DNA of 64,000 nucleotides, taken from NCBI RefSeq assembly GCF_020171285.1, contig NZ_JAIUZI010000013.1:62001-126000 (forward strand), written 5' to 3'. This DNA is from Seohaeicola saemankumensis (GTDB lineage: Bacteria > Pseudomonadota > Alphaproteobacteria > Rhodobacterales > Rhodobacteraceae). The notes beneath the pieces are model-generated. The model was given only the letters and a program-made list of their open reading frames with translations, ran no database searches and had not been told where the DNA came from. The position numbers and the translations under genes were made by a program. Shown in pieces: positions 36,209 through 44,733 of this stretch. The first letter of the stretch is position 1; each line of letters opens with the position of its first letter.

Positions 36209-37017
36209 GGCGCGGCGGTTTCCAGCCGGCCGCCGATCCGCACCATGCGAACGGCTGTTGCCTGACCGCTGCGGTCATCCGTCTCGACATAAGCGCCCGA
36301 CAGCGTCGCCTCGCCCAGCGCCGGCGTGAACCGACCCTTGGGCATGCCGGTAATGAACCGGCGCATGGGTTCGGATTTTTCCATGCCGATCACCGAATGG
36401 TAATCGCCGCACATACCCGCATCCGTCAGGTAGGCCGTTCCGCCGGGCAGCACCTGCGCATCCGCTGTCGGCACATGCGTGTGGGTGCCGACCACAAGGC
36501 TGGCCCGGCCATCGCAGAAATGCCCCATCGCCATTTTCTCGGACGTGGCTTCGCAATGCATATCGACGATCACCGCCTGCGCCTGACCGCCACGGGGATA
36601 GCTTTTGAGAACCGGTTCGATCGCCGAAAACGGGTCGTCAAAGGCCCGCTTCATGAAAACCTGGCCCAACACCTGCGCCACCAGCACCTTGCGTCCGCCC
36701 GGCGCTTCGAACAGGCGATATCCCTTGCCCGGCGCGCTCTTGGCAAAGTTGATGGGTCTCAGGATGCGTGGTTCCTGTTCGATGAACTGCAACATGTCGC
36801 GCTGGTCAAAAGCATGATCGCCGAGCGTGACACAATCGGCGCCGGCCTCCAGCAGCCCCTTGGCATGATCCGCGCTCAGCCCCATGCCATTTGTTGCGTT
36901 CTCGCCGTTGACAACGACGAAATCCAGCCGCCACTCCTGTCGCAGGCGTGGCAAATGTTCGGTGATGGCCTGCCGACCGGCCCGGCCCATCACATCGCCC
37001 AAGAATAAACATTTCAT
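36205..37017 (-). CDS. YmdB-type metallophosphoesterase (TIGR00282)
   Basis: A 270-residue calcineurin-like phosphoesterase of the YmdB family, which hydrolyses 2',3'-cyclic nucleotides. Metal-site motifs are MKCLFLGDVMGRAGR (Asp), VVNGENATNG (Asn), TLGDHAFDQRD (Asp/His), AVIVDMHCEATSEKMA and VVGTHTHVPTADAQV (His pair). The start ATG at 37017 opens the conserved beta strand; an upstream in-frame Met adds an unsupported 12 residues. The family often neighbours 5-FTHF cyclo-ligase, which lies 1.2 kb away here. Confidence 0.92.
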   Translation of the reverse strand: MKCLFLGDVMGRAGRQAITEHLPRLRQEWRLDFVVVNGENATNGMGLSADHAKGLLEAGADCVTLGDHAFDQRDMLQFIEQEPRILRPINFAKSAPGKGYRLFEAPGGRKVLVAQVLGQVFMKRAFDDPFSAIEPVLKSYPRGGQAQAVIVDMHCEATSEKMAMGHFCDGRASLVVGTHTHVPTADAQVLPGGTAYLTDAGMCGDYHSVIGMEKSEPMRRFITGMPKGRFTPALGEATLSGAYVETDDRSGQATAVRMVRIGGRLETAAP

Positions 37018-37168
37018 GACTACCGTCGTAGGCCCGACCGGGGGCAAGGGCAAGAACCCAAACCGCGACTTGGCCCGTCAAAGCGGCGCTTCGTTTCGTG
37101 GGGCTTGATATCGGGGGGCAGACGACCAATCTTGGACCCGCGCGCGGTCCCTGTAAGAAAGTATTGTC

Positions 37169-37408
37169 ATGACACGTTCGATTGCCCTGATCCTGTCCGT
37201 TGCCGCCGGTGCCTTCCCGGCCTTGGCCGCGGAAGAGGGATCAACAACGCTTGCCAACCCCTCGGCCGAATTCTGCATCGCGCAGGGCGGCGCCTATGAG
37301 ATTCGTGAAACCGCAGAGGGCCAGATCGGAATTTGCGTGTTTCCTGACGGTCGCGAGGTCAATGCTTGGGAGTATTTCCGCGAGAATGCGCCGGGCCAGG
37401 ACGGCTGA
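37169..37408 (+). CDS. DUF333 domain secreted protein
   Basis: A 79-residue protein. It has a signal peptide (MTRSIALILSVAAGAFPALA, cleaving near residue 20) and one DUF333 domain: NPSAEFCIAQGGAYEIRE followed by GICVFPDGREVNAWEYFR. DUF333 proteins are small periplasmic or lipoprotein-like proteins sometimes called putative hemolysins; the role is unknown. Two cysteines (about residues 36 and 55) may form a disulfide. It diverges from ymdB and is followed by a strong hairpin at 37428. Confidence 0.87.
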   Translation: MTRSIALILSVAAGAFPALAAEEGSTTLANPSAEFCIAQGGAYEIRETAEGQIGICVFPDGREVNAWEYFRENAPGQDG

Positions 37409-37427
37409 ACACACCCCAAGAAATAGC

Positions 37428-37469
37428 GAGGGGCGCTGCCAGGACCTGATCAGGAAGGCAGCGCCTCTC
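37428..37469. terminator. bidirectional hairpin between DUF333 and fasciclin genes
   Basis: GAGGGGCGCTGCC (37428-37440) pairs with GGCAGCGCCTCTC (37457-37469) with one wobble. The 16-base loop contains CCTGATCAGG. It lies between convergent genes. There is no long T run on either side, so it is a likely but not textbook intrinsic terminator. Confidence 0.55.
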
Positions 37470-37524
37470 AACCGCACCGGCGTATGGGACTTCGCGGTGC
37501 GGCAAGGCCGTGTGTCGGACAGGG

Positions 37525-38007
37525 TTACTTGGGCATGATCACCGCGTCGATCACGTGGATCACCCCATTGGAAGCCATGACATCAGCGGCAACGACCTTG
37601 GCGCCGTCAACTGTCACACCGCCTTCGGTCATGATCTCAACGCTGCCACCCTGGACCGTCGCCGCTTTCATGCCGTTGCTCAGATCACCACTGGTCACCT
37701 TGCCCGGCACCACGTGATAGGTCAGGATCGCGGTCAGCTTGTCCTTGTTCTCGGGTTCCAGCAACATCTGCACCGTACCTTCGGGCAGCGCGGCAAACGC
37801 GGCATCGGTGGGCGCAAAGACGGTGAACGGCCCCTCGCCTTTCAACGTTTCAACCAGACCCGCGGCCTGAACGGCTGCGACAAGGGTATTGAAATCCCCG
37901 GCGCCTGCGGCGGTGTCGACGATGTCCATTTTTTGGCCGCCAGCCCATAGCGCACCTGCAAACAGGGTTGCGGCTGCGGTCGACGCGACAAAGGTTCTGC
38001 GAAACAT
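37525..38007 (-). CDS. secreted fasciclin (FAS1) domain protein
   Basis: A 160-residue exported protein: signal peptide (about 1-22, ending GALWA) and one FAS1 domain with the H1 motif [19 protein letters not shown] (about residue 60), the [11 protein letters not shown] segment, and H2 [12 protein letters not shown] at the C-terminus. FAS1 domains mediate adhesion or matrix interactions; bacterial single-domain forms are periplasmic or secreted. The 197 bp beyond its start (38008-38204) hold its promoter and no other gene that I can support. Confidence 0.92.
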   Translation of the reverse strand: MFRRTFVASTAAATLFAGALWAGGQKMDIVDTAAGAGDFNTLVAAVQAAGLVETLKGEGPFTVFAPTDAAFAALPEGTVQMLLEPENKDKLTAILTYHVVPGKVTSGDLSNGMKAATVQGGSVEIMTEGGVTVDGAKVVAADVMASNGVIHVIDAVIMPK

Positions 38008-38204
38008 TCTGTACTCTCCGTTTGATGCAACACGTCCATTTCCAGGACGGACAACAGCGGTTACGACCCAATCCGGTTACTGGATCTGTCGGATTTCTCG
38101 CAGGTGGAGCCTTGATTTTCGCGCCGGCGCGCTAAGCTGGCGGTGCCGCGCATGTCAGTGCAAATTCTTGTGATCCAGCGTGACCAAACACCGGGGGTTT
38201 TCGT

Positions 38205-38762
38205 TCAAAACGTGAAGACCCGGCTTTCGGTTACCACCATGTCCAGCGGCTGGTCCGTCGCCTCCAGCGGCAACTCCCCTGCTTCTTGCCCGTCAAAGGC
38301 AAAGCCGATGGCCAGCGTCGCGCGGCGCGACCGCAGCTGTTGCAAAGTGCGGTCATAAAACCCGCCACCGTAGCCCAGCCGGTTGCCCCGCGCATCGAAA
38401 GCGACCAAAGGAACAATCAGGATTTCCGGGTCAAAGTAGTATTCTCTGGCCGGGACCCGCGCGCCAAACGGGCCGTCGATCATCTCGCAACCGGGCTCCC
38501 AGCGGCTGAACCGCAACGGCTGCGCCTTGCCCTGGATCACCGGCACCGCAACCGGGCCATGTGCCGCGGCTTCGGCCATCGCCGGCAAGGGATCGATTTC
38601 GGTTCGGATCGGCATGTAACCTGACAGCGGAACGCCGCGATACCCGGCCAGGACCTCGCTCAGAACACCGCAGGCCCCCGGCGCGGCATGCTCGAACGCA
38701 GCGGCGCGTCGTGCAAATCCCGCTGCCCGCGCCTCCGCCTTGATCGCCGCCAGATCGCTCAC
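38205..38762 (-). CDS. ygfA: 5-formyltetrahydrofolate cyclo-ligase
   Basis: This enzyme converts 5-formyl-THF to 5,10-methenyl-THF using ATP, recovering folate for one-carbon metabolism. The protein is 185 residues. The substrate loop is LSGYMPIRTEIDPLPA, and the nucleotide and Mg motif is RLGYGGGFYDRTLQQL (about residue 128), with ALAIGFAFDGQ-type strands near the end. Its start overlaps the mgtE stop by 4 bp, which is unusual company. I looked for a 6S RNA next to it and did not find one. Confidence 0.9.
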   Translation of the reverse strand: MSDLAAIKAEARAAGFARRAAAFEHAAPGACGVLSEVLAGYRGVPLSGYMPIRTEIDPLPAMAEAAAHGPVAVPVIQGKAQPLRFSRWEPGCEMIDGPFGARVPAREYYFDPEILIVPLVAFDARGNRLGYGGGFYDRTLQQLRSRRATLAIGFAFDGQEAGELPLEATDQPLDMVVTESRVFTF

Positions 38763-40159
38763 AGCAGCACCACGCCCGCCAGGCCCAGAAAGACAAAGAA
38801 TCCGACAACATCAGTCACTGTCGTCACAAACGTCCCCGAGGCCAACGCCGGGTCGACCCCGGCCCGTTCAAGGATCAGCGGAATGCCGACACCAGCCAGA
38901 CCGGCGACGATCAGGTTAACCACCATCGCCACCGCGATCACCCAGCCGATGGCCGGTACACCGAACCAAATCAGGCTGACCACGCCCATCACAACGGCAA
39001 AAACAAGACCATTGAGCAATCCAACCGCCAGTTCCCGCCGGATGACCCGCCACGCATTGGCGCCGGTCAGGTCCTTGGTTGCCAGCGCGCGCACCGCAAC
39101 CGTCAGCGACTGGGTGCCTGCATTCCCGCCCATCGATGCCACGATCGGCATCAGCACGGCCAGCGCCACGAATTGCGAGATGGTGGTTTCGAACAATGCA
39201 ATCACGCTGGAGGCCAGAATCGCCGTGGCGAGATTCACCGCAAGCCACGGCAAACGCATCCGGCTGGTTTCCGCGACGCTGTCCGACAGCGAGCTTTCCT
39301 CGCCGACACCGGCCAGACGCAGGATGTCCTCTTCGTTTTCCTCGTCGAGGACGGCCATCGCGTCGTCAATGGTGATGGCGCCGACCAGCCGCCCCTCTTC
39401 GTCGACGACCGGCGCCGAGATCAGGTGGTACTGATTGAAAGCATAGGCGACATCGCCCTCGTCCTGGCTGACCGGGATGACCTGGAACACGTCCTCGGTG
39501 ATGTCCTTGAGCAGAACGTTCCGGCGCGACGACATCAACTTGCCCAGCGTCACGTTGCCGACAGGGTGCAGGCGCGGGTCGACCAGAACAACATGGTAGA
39601 ACTGGTCGGGCAACTCTTCGGCGTTGCGCAGGAAGTCGATGGCAGAACCGACGTCCCAGTGTTCGGGCACCATCACCACCTCGCGCTGCATCAGGCGGCC
39701 AGCGGATCCTTCGGGATAGGCCAGCGCCTGTTCAACCGCAACCCGGTCGGCATCCTCCAGCGCGTCAAGGATTGCCTCTTGCTGGGGTTCCTCCAGATCT
39801 TCGACCAGGTCGACGACATCGTCGCTCTCCAGCTCGCGCACGGCTTCGGCCAGCACTTCGGGATGCAGGATCGCGATAACTTCCTCTCGGATGCTTTCGT
39901 CAAGCTCCGACAGGATTTCACCATCGAATTCCTTGCCGTACAGCCGGATCAGCCGCCCCCGGTCAAAGGCGTTGATCTGCTCCAGAAGGTCGGCGATATC
40001 CGCCGCATGCAGCGGCTCCATCAGGGCGACGAGCTGGTCCCTGTCATCGACGTCCACGGCATAGAGAATCGCCGCCATCGCCCGCCGATCCAGATCGTAA
40101 CCGGCTTCTTCCTGAGTTTGGGGCGCCTGGGTGTCGGTCTGCTGATCACCTGTGCTCAT
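38759..40159 (-). CDS. mgtE: MgtE magnesium transporter
   Basis: A 466-residue Mg2+ channel-transporter. The N-terminal superhelical domain (about 30-140, LVALMEPLHAADIADLLEQI), two CBS domains (about 145-270, with VLVDPRLHPVGNVTL and ISAPVVDEEGRLVGAITIDD) and five C-terminal helices (about 295-466, with VASMGGNAGTQSLTVAVRAL near the pore) are all present. CBS and N domains gate the pore by sensing Mg2+. The start ATG at 40159 fits the family. No Mg riboswitch was recognised in the 136-bp gap to guaD. Confidence 0.94.
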   Translation of the reverse strand: MSTGDQQTDTQAPQTQEEAGYDLDRRAMAAILYAVDVDDRDQLVALMEPLHAADIADLLEQINAFDRGRLIRLYGKEFDGEILSELDESIREEVIAILHPEVLAEAVRELESDDVVDLVEDLEEPQQEAILDALEDADRVAVEQALAYPEGSAGRLMQREVVMVPEHWDVGSAIDFLRNAEELPDQFYHVVLVDPRLHPVGNVTLGKLMSSRRNVLLKDITEDVFQVIPVSQDEGDVAYAFNQYHLISAPVVDEEGRLVGAITIDDAMAVLDEENEEDILRLAGVGEESSLSDSVAETSRMRLPWLAVNLATAILASSVIALFETTISQFVALAVLMPIVASMGGNAGTQSLTVAVRALATKDLTGANAWRVIRRELAVGLLNGLVFAVVMGVVSLIWFGVPAIGWVIAVAMVVNLIVAGLAGVGIPLILERAGVDPALASGTFVTTVTDVVGFFVFLGLAGVVLL

Positions 40160-40295
40160 GGTTCGCCCCCTTCTCCGGTTTCGCTGCAAAATAGAAGAAG
40201 CTGCTACCGGAAAACAATGACAATAGCCGAATTTACCCCAAAGATTGTCGCCGCTAGTCTGAACCGCAAATTCACCGCGTGACAAAGGGCAGAAA

Positions 40296-41588
40296 GTGAC
40301 CCAGCAGACCATCTTGACCGGGCAGGTCCTGTCGTTCGACCGCTCGCCTTTCGAAGACCCGCCCAAAGAAGCCGCGCGCCTGGACGAAGCGGTTGTTCTT
40401 CAGGGCGGGCATGTTGCCGCCGTTGGTACGGCTGCGGGTCTGCGCGCCGGTTTTCCGCACGCCAAGGTCGTCGATCACGGGCGGCACGTAATTATGGCGG
40501 GCTTTGTCGATGCCCATGTGCACTACCCTCAGACGGCGATGATCGCCAGCTGGGGCAAACGGCTGATCGACTGGCTGAATACCTATACCTTCCCCGAAGA
40601 GATGAAATTCGCCGACCCTGCCTATGCGGGTGAAATCGCCGGGCGCTACCTTGACCTCACAGCCGCGCATGGCACCACCACGATGTGCAGTTTCTGCACC
40701 ATACACCCCGCCAGCGTTGACGCGATCTTCGCTGCCGCCCAGGCGCGTGGCCAGCGGGTGGTCGCCGGCAAGACCTGCATGGACCGCAATGCGCCCGACG
40801 GGCTGCGCGACACCGCGCAATCGGCCTATGACGACAGCAAGGCGCTGCTGAAACGGTGGCACGGCATCGACCGGCTGAGTTATGCGATCACGCCGCGGTT
40901 CTCTCCGACCTCGACGCCGGATCAGTTGCAGGCGCTGGGGGCGCTGTGGTCAGAGCACCCCGATTGCCTGATGCAAACTCACCTGAGCGAACAAACCGAC
41001 GAAATCGACTGGGTCCGGTCGCTGTACCCCTCGGCGCGCGACTACCTCGACACCTACGAGGCGCACGGGCTGTTGGGCCGCAACGGGCTCTACGGCCACG
41101 CGATCCACCTGGAACCGCGCGAACGGGACCGGCTGCGCGAGGTCGGCGCGGCGCTGGTGCATTGTCCGACCTCCAATACGTTCATCGGGTCGGGATTGTT
41201 CGACATGGCCGGCCTGATGGCCGAGGGCCAGCGTATCGGACTGGCCACCGACACCGGCGGCGGCTCCAGCTTCTCGATGCTGCGCACGATGGCGGCGGCC
41301 TACGAGATCGGCCAGCTGCGCGGCACCGCGCTGCATCCGGCACAACTGCTGTGGCTGGCGACCGCCGGATCGGCGCACGCCCTGGGAATGGGCAGTATGA
41401 TCGGCAACCTGGCCGCCGGAATGGAGGCCGACCTCGTTGTGCTGGACCTGTGCTCGACCCCGGCGATCGCGCAACGGGCGGAGCGTGCCGGCGACATATG
41501 GGAGGCCCTGTTCCCAACCATCATGATGGGCGATGACCGGGCCGTGGCAGAGGTCTGGATCGGCGGGAACCGGGCCGTGTCAAGATAA
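40296..41588 (+). CDS. guaD: guanine deaminase
   Basis: This zinc amidohydrolase converts guanine to xanthine and ammonia. The 430-residue protein has metal motifs MAGFVDAHVHYPQTAMI (about residue 70), CLMQTHLSEQTDEIDWV (about 225), GLYGHAIHLE (His, about 265) and GLATDTGGGSSFSMLRTM (Asp, about 315). TYTFPEE (about 95) is typical of guanine deaminase. It starts at GTG 40296 with AAAGGG upstream and converges on the 8-oxoguanine deaminase gene, so the two purine enzymes sit side by side. Confidence 0.94.
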   Translation: MTQQTILTGQVLSFDRSPFEDPPKEAARLDEAVVLQGGHVAAVGTAAGLRAGFPHAKVVDHGRHVIMAGFVDAHVHYPQTAMIASWGKRLIDWLNTYTFPEEMKFADPAYAGEIAGRYLDLTAAHGTTTMCSFCTIHPASVDAIFAAAQARGQRVVAGKTCMDRNAPDGLRDTAQSAYDDSKALLKRWHGIDRLSYAITPRFSPTSTPDQLQALGALWSEHPDCLMQTHLSEQTDEIDWVRSLYPSARDYLDTYEAHGLLGRNGLYGHAIHLEPRERDRLREVGAALVHCPTSNTFIGSGLFDMAGLMAEGQRIGLATDTGGGSSFSMLRTMAAAYEIGQLRGTALHPAQLLWLATAGSAHALGMGSMIGNLAAGMEADLVVLDLCSTPAIAQRAERAGDIWEALFPTIMMGDDRAVAEVWIGGNRAVSR

Positions 41589-41625
41589 TCGCTGCGGCGG
41601 GCGCTGATCCCGGGCCAAAGCTGGC

Positions 41626-42966
41626 TCAGGTCTGCAACGCGCGCGCCAACTGTCGCTGGCGCTGCAGGGTCGATGGCAAGTCGATGGACTGGAACTGGCT
41701 GTCGCTCACGATCTGGCGCCCCTCGACCAACAGGTGTTTCACCCGCGTCGGACCGGCCAGCAACAACGCCGCCGGATCCCAGCTGCCGGCGCTGTCGATA
41801 CCTGTGGTATCCCATATGGCAATGTCGGCCCGTTTGCCCAGGCTCAGACGACCGCAGTCCGGGCGGCCCAGCACGTCGGCCCCGCCACGGGTGGCAATTT
41901 CCAGCGCCTCGCGGGTGCTCATTGCGTCCGCCCCGCGCGCCACCCTTTGCAGCAACATGGCCTGACGTGCTTCTGCCATCAGGTTGCCGGTATCGTTGCT
42001 GGCCGAGCCGTCAACACCCAGCCCGACCCGAACCCCGGCATCCCGCATGGCGCGGATCGGGGCGATGCCGCTACCCAGCCTGCAATTCGAACAGGGGCAA
42101 TGGGCAATACCGGTGCGCGACCGCGCAAACAGACCGATCTCTGCCCCGTCCAGCTTGACGCAATGGGCATGCCACACGTCTGGCCCGGTCCACCCGAGGT
42201 CCTCCGCGTATTGGCCCGGCCGGCACCCGAAACGTTCCAGGCTATAGGCGATGTCCTCGTCATTTTCCGCAAGGTGCGTATGCAGCATCACACCCTTGTC
42301 GCGCGCCAACAGGGCGGCATCCCGCATCAAGTCGCGACTGACCGAAAACGGAGAGCACGGGGCGATGCCGACACGGCACATCGCACCTTCGCCCGCGTCG
42401 TGAAATGTGTCGATCACCCGGATACTGTCGTTCAGGATATCCTTTTCGCGTTCGACCAATGCGTCCGGTGGCAGGCCGCCGTCGCTTTCTCCGATACTCA
42501 TCGCGCCGCGCGTCGGATGGAACCGCATCCCGATGTCGCGGGCCGCGGCGATGGTGTCATCCAGCCGCGCGCCATTCGGGTAGAGGTACAGATGATCCGA
42601 CGTCAGCGTACACCCTGACAGCGCCAGCTCTGCCAGTCCGGTCAGGGCCGAGACATAGATCTCTTCGGGGCCAAAGCGCGCCCAGATCGGATAGAGCGTC
42701 TGCAGCCAGCCAAACAGCAGCGCATCCTGCCCACCGGGTACCGCACGGGTCATCGACTGGTACAGATGGTGGTGGGTGTTGACCAACCCCGGCGTCACCA
42801 CGCATCCGCGCGCGTCGATCGTATTGCCTGTCGTGCTCAGGTTCGATCCGATTTCATGAATCACGCCATCGCGGATCAGGATGTCAGCAGCCGTCAGTTT
42901 GCGCCGGTCGTCATCCATCGTGAGAATGGTGTCGGCATTTCGGATCAGAGTTTCTGAATGGGTCAT
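41626..42966 (-). CDS. 8-oxoguanine deaminase (AtzB/TrzN-like amidohydrolase)
   Basis: A 446-residue subtype I amidohydrolase that most likely deaminates 8-oxoguanine to urate. Motifs are PGLVNTHHHLYQSMTRA (about residue 62), MLHTHLAENDEDIAYSL (about 230), DVWHAHCVKL (about 265), CPCSNCRLGSGIAPIR and GLGVDGSASNDTGNLMAEAR (about 320). The last two are characteristic of the 8-oxoguanine deaminase branch (cog0402). The start ATG at 42966 is placed at the family N-terminus MTHSETLIRNADTILTM. Other s-triazine or guanine-like substrates remain possible. Confidence 0.87.
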   Translation of the reverse strand: MTHSETLIRNADTILTMDDDRRKLTAADILIRDGVIHEIGSNLSTTGNTIDARGCVVTPGLVNTHHHLYQSMTRAVPGGQDALLFGWLQTLYPIWARFGPEEIYVSALTGLAELALSGCTLTSDHLYLYPNGARLDDTIAAARDIGMRFHPTRGAMSIGESDGGLPPDALVEREKDILNDSIRVIDTFHDAGEGAMCRVGIAPCSPFSVSRDLMRDAALLARDKGVMLHTHLAENDEDIAYSLERFGCRPGQYAEDLGWTGPDVWHAHCVKLDGAEIGLFARSRTGIAHCPCSNCRLGSGIAPIRAMRDAGVRVGLGVDGSASNDTGNLMAEARQAMLLQRVARGADAMSTREALEIATRGGADVLGRPDCGRLSLGKRADIAIWDTTGIDSAGSWDPAALLLAGPTRVKHLLVEGRQIVSDSQFQSIDLPSTLQRQRQLARALQT

Positions 42967-43090
42967 TTCACAGCCTCGCCTGGCGCCCGTCTCTGTTTGC
43001 GAGTTGTGAAGAGGCTGGCGGAAAACGGGCAAAGAGACCGGCCTTGAACCAGAACGTACAGCAGCCCGCACCAAGGCTCAAGGCTGCTGC

Positions 43091-43885
43091 TCAGTAGCCC
43101 GCCAATACCTCAAGCGCGGCAGCGTGAAGTGCCGGATTCGCAGCCGCCAGAACGCGGCCGCCCTGATGCGCCGGCCCGCCCATCCAGTCCGTCACGACAC
43201 CACCGGCGGCTTCGATGACCGCGATTGGGGCCTGAATGTCATAGGCGTTCAACCCCGCCTCGATCACCAGATCGACCTGACCGGCGGCCAGCAGTGCGTA
43301 GGCGTAACAATCCATCCCGAAGCGGGTCAGCTGAACCTGTCCCGCAACGGCCTCAAAAGCGGCCCGGTCCTGCGGCGTGCCGACCTCTGGGAAGGTGGTA
43401 AAGAGAATCGACTCTGCCAGCCGGGCTGTTTTGCGGGTCTCCAGCGCCCGGGGGCCATGCGGCCCCGTCATGATCGACACGCCGGGCGCGCCGGTGAACC
43501 GTTCGCCGATATAGGGCTGGTCAATCACGCCCAGAAACGGCGCCCCGCCATCCGACAAGGCAATCAGCACACCCCATGTCGGCGTGCCGCTGATAAATCC
43601 GCGCGTGCCGTCAATCGGGTCGAGCACCCAAAGCCGGCCGCTGGGACCGGATTGCAGGCCGAATTCCTCGCCCCAGATGCCATCTTCGGGCCGATGTTCG
43701 CCCAGAATCGCCCGCATCGCCTGTTCCGCGTCGCGGTCGGCGATGGTCACCGGGTCAAACCCCTGCGAATCCTTGTTGTCCGTGGTCAGATCCGACTTGC
43801 GAAACAGAGGCAGGATCGCGGTGCGCGCCGCGTCCGCCATCAGGTGTGCGACGTCGAGATCGGTCAGTTCATTATCAGAAGGCAT
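43091..43885 (-). CDS. hisN: inositol-monophosphatase-fold histidinol-phosphatase
   Basis: A 264-residue IMPase-family phosphatase, most likely the alphaproteobacterial histidinol-phosphatase HisN. Metal motifs: GIWGEEFG (Glu), LWVLDPIDGTRGFISGTPTW (DPIDGT, about residue 85) and NAYDIQAPIAVIEAAGGVV (D-x-x-AP, about 205). DPVTIADRDAEQAMR is the N-terminal signature. The start ATG at 43885 opens MPSDNELTDLDVA. Separation from inositol or 3'(2')-nucleotide phosphatases is by the FISGTPTW loop and is not absolute. Confidence 0.85.
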   Translation of the reverse strand: MPSDNELTDLDVAHLMADAARTAILPLFRKSDLTTDNKDSQGFDPVTIADRDAEQAMRAILGEHRPEDGIWGEEFGLQSGPSGRLWVLDPIDGTRGFISGTPTWGVLIALSDGGAPFLGVIDQPYIGERFTGAPGVSIMTGPHGPRALETRKTARLAESILFTTFPEVGTPQDRAAFEAVAGQVQLTRFGMDCYAYALLAAGQVDLVIEAGLNAYDIQAPIAVIEAAGGVVTDWMGGPAHQGGRVLAAANPALHAAALEVLAGY

Positions 43886-44002
43886 AGGTCTTTCGCTGCC
43901 ACTGAACATGACCGATTGCAAGCTTGAATACAGGTGAACCGGCCCTCATCAAGGCCCGGTTCGAACAGGTATCCGCGCGATCAGTCCGGTTTCAGGTCCG
44001 GA

Positions 44003-44374
44003 TCACGCAACGTCGCTTAAAACGCGGGCCAGTTCAAACAGCCTGCGGCGCTGATTTTCCGGGATCGCGTAGTAGGACCGAACGAGGTCGAGCGCCTCTT
44101 TGTCGCCCATCAGATCAGCCGGGACCATTGCACGGTCGGCGTCTTCTTTCTGGACCTCATCCAGACCTTCAAAGAAAAAGCTGACAGGCACGTCAAGGGC
44201 ATCGGCGATATCCCAAAGCCGGGACGCGCTGACACGGTTGGCACCGGTCTCATACTTCTGAATTTGCTGGAACTTGATTCCAACCTGCTCCGCCAATTGC
44301 TGTTGGGTCATTCCAATCAGCCAGCGACGGTGCCGGACTCGTTTGCCCACATGGACGTCGACAGGATGGGTCAT
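44003..44374 (-). CDS. XRE-family HTH transcriptional regulator
   Basis: A 123-residue regulator with an N-terminal Cro/C1 HTH (about 12-65): RWLIGMTQQQLAEQVGIKFQ then QIQKYETGANRVSASRLWDI. An acidic middle and a conserved C-terminal stretch AIPENQRRRLFELARVLSDV follow. The start ATG at 44374 has GGAG 10 bases upstream. It faces the quinone oxidoreductase across a 359-bp AT-enriched gap, which is where its operator is likely to be. The type is common in Rhodobacteraceae, but its regulon is unknown to me. Confidence 0.9.
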   Translation of the reverse strand: MTHPVDVHVGKRVRHRRWLIGMTQQQLAEQVGIKFQQIQKYETGANRVSASRLWDIADALDVPVSFFFEGLDEVQKEDADRAMVPADLMGDKEALDLVRSYYAIPENQRRRLFELARVLSDVA

Positions 44375-44733
44375 GGGGTACTCCTTTGTCTCACTGGTAA
44401 CCGCCCGGGCAACGCAATAGCCACTGCGCCCACCCAATTACAACTGTGGCGCCATCTTAGCCTATTTCCCACGAATGCGACCCGAACCGCACCACGCCTC
44501 GGACTCTACGCCCTTTTCAGTTGATTTCAAGTCAGTTGATTCCCGACACCGTTTGTGTCGCCTAAGGTTGAGTGGCAAAAACCGGTTTTCATTGGGGCTT
44601 TCTATGGCTAATCCCTGACCCGCAAAGGTTAAAAAATGCTGACGGAACGTTACATTTTGATGCTCAACGATCCTTGCGTGGCTGCGAAACACACGCTGGT
44701 GATAGCAAAACGAAAAGAAATGCAGGAGGTGCC
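44375..44733. other. 359-bp intergenic region with a direct repeat
   Basis: No gene is supported here. CAGTTGATT occurs at 44518-44526 and again at 44533-44541 (15-bp period, a plausible same-face protein site). A small dyad GACACCgttTGTGTCG-like sequence follows at about 44544-44557. The region is clearly richer in A+T than its neighbours. A short frame beginning at 44637 overlaps the next gene out of frame and is probably not real. Confidence 0.45.

Noticed and set aside
38008-38204. Possible 6S RNA beside the 5-FTHF cyclo-ligase gene
   Set aside because: mgtE occupies the upstream position where 6S RNA normally lies, and the downstream gap shows no long bulged helix that I could draw.
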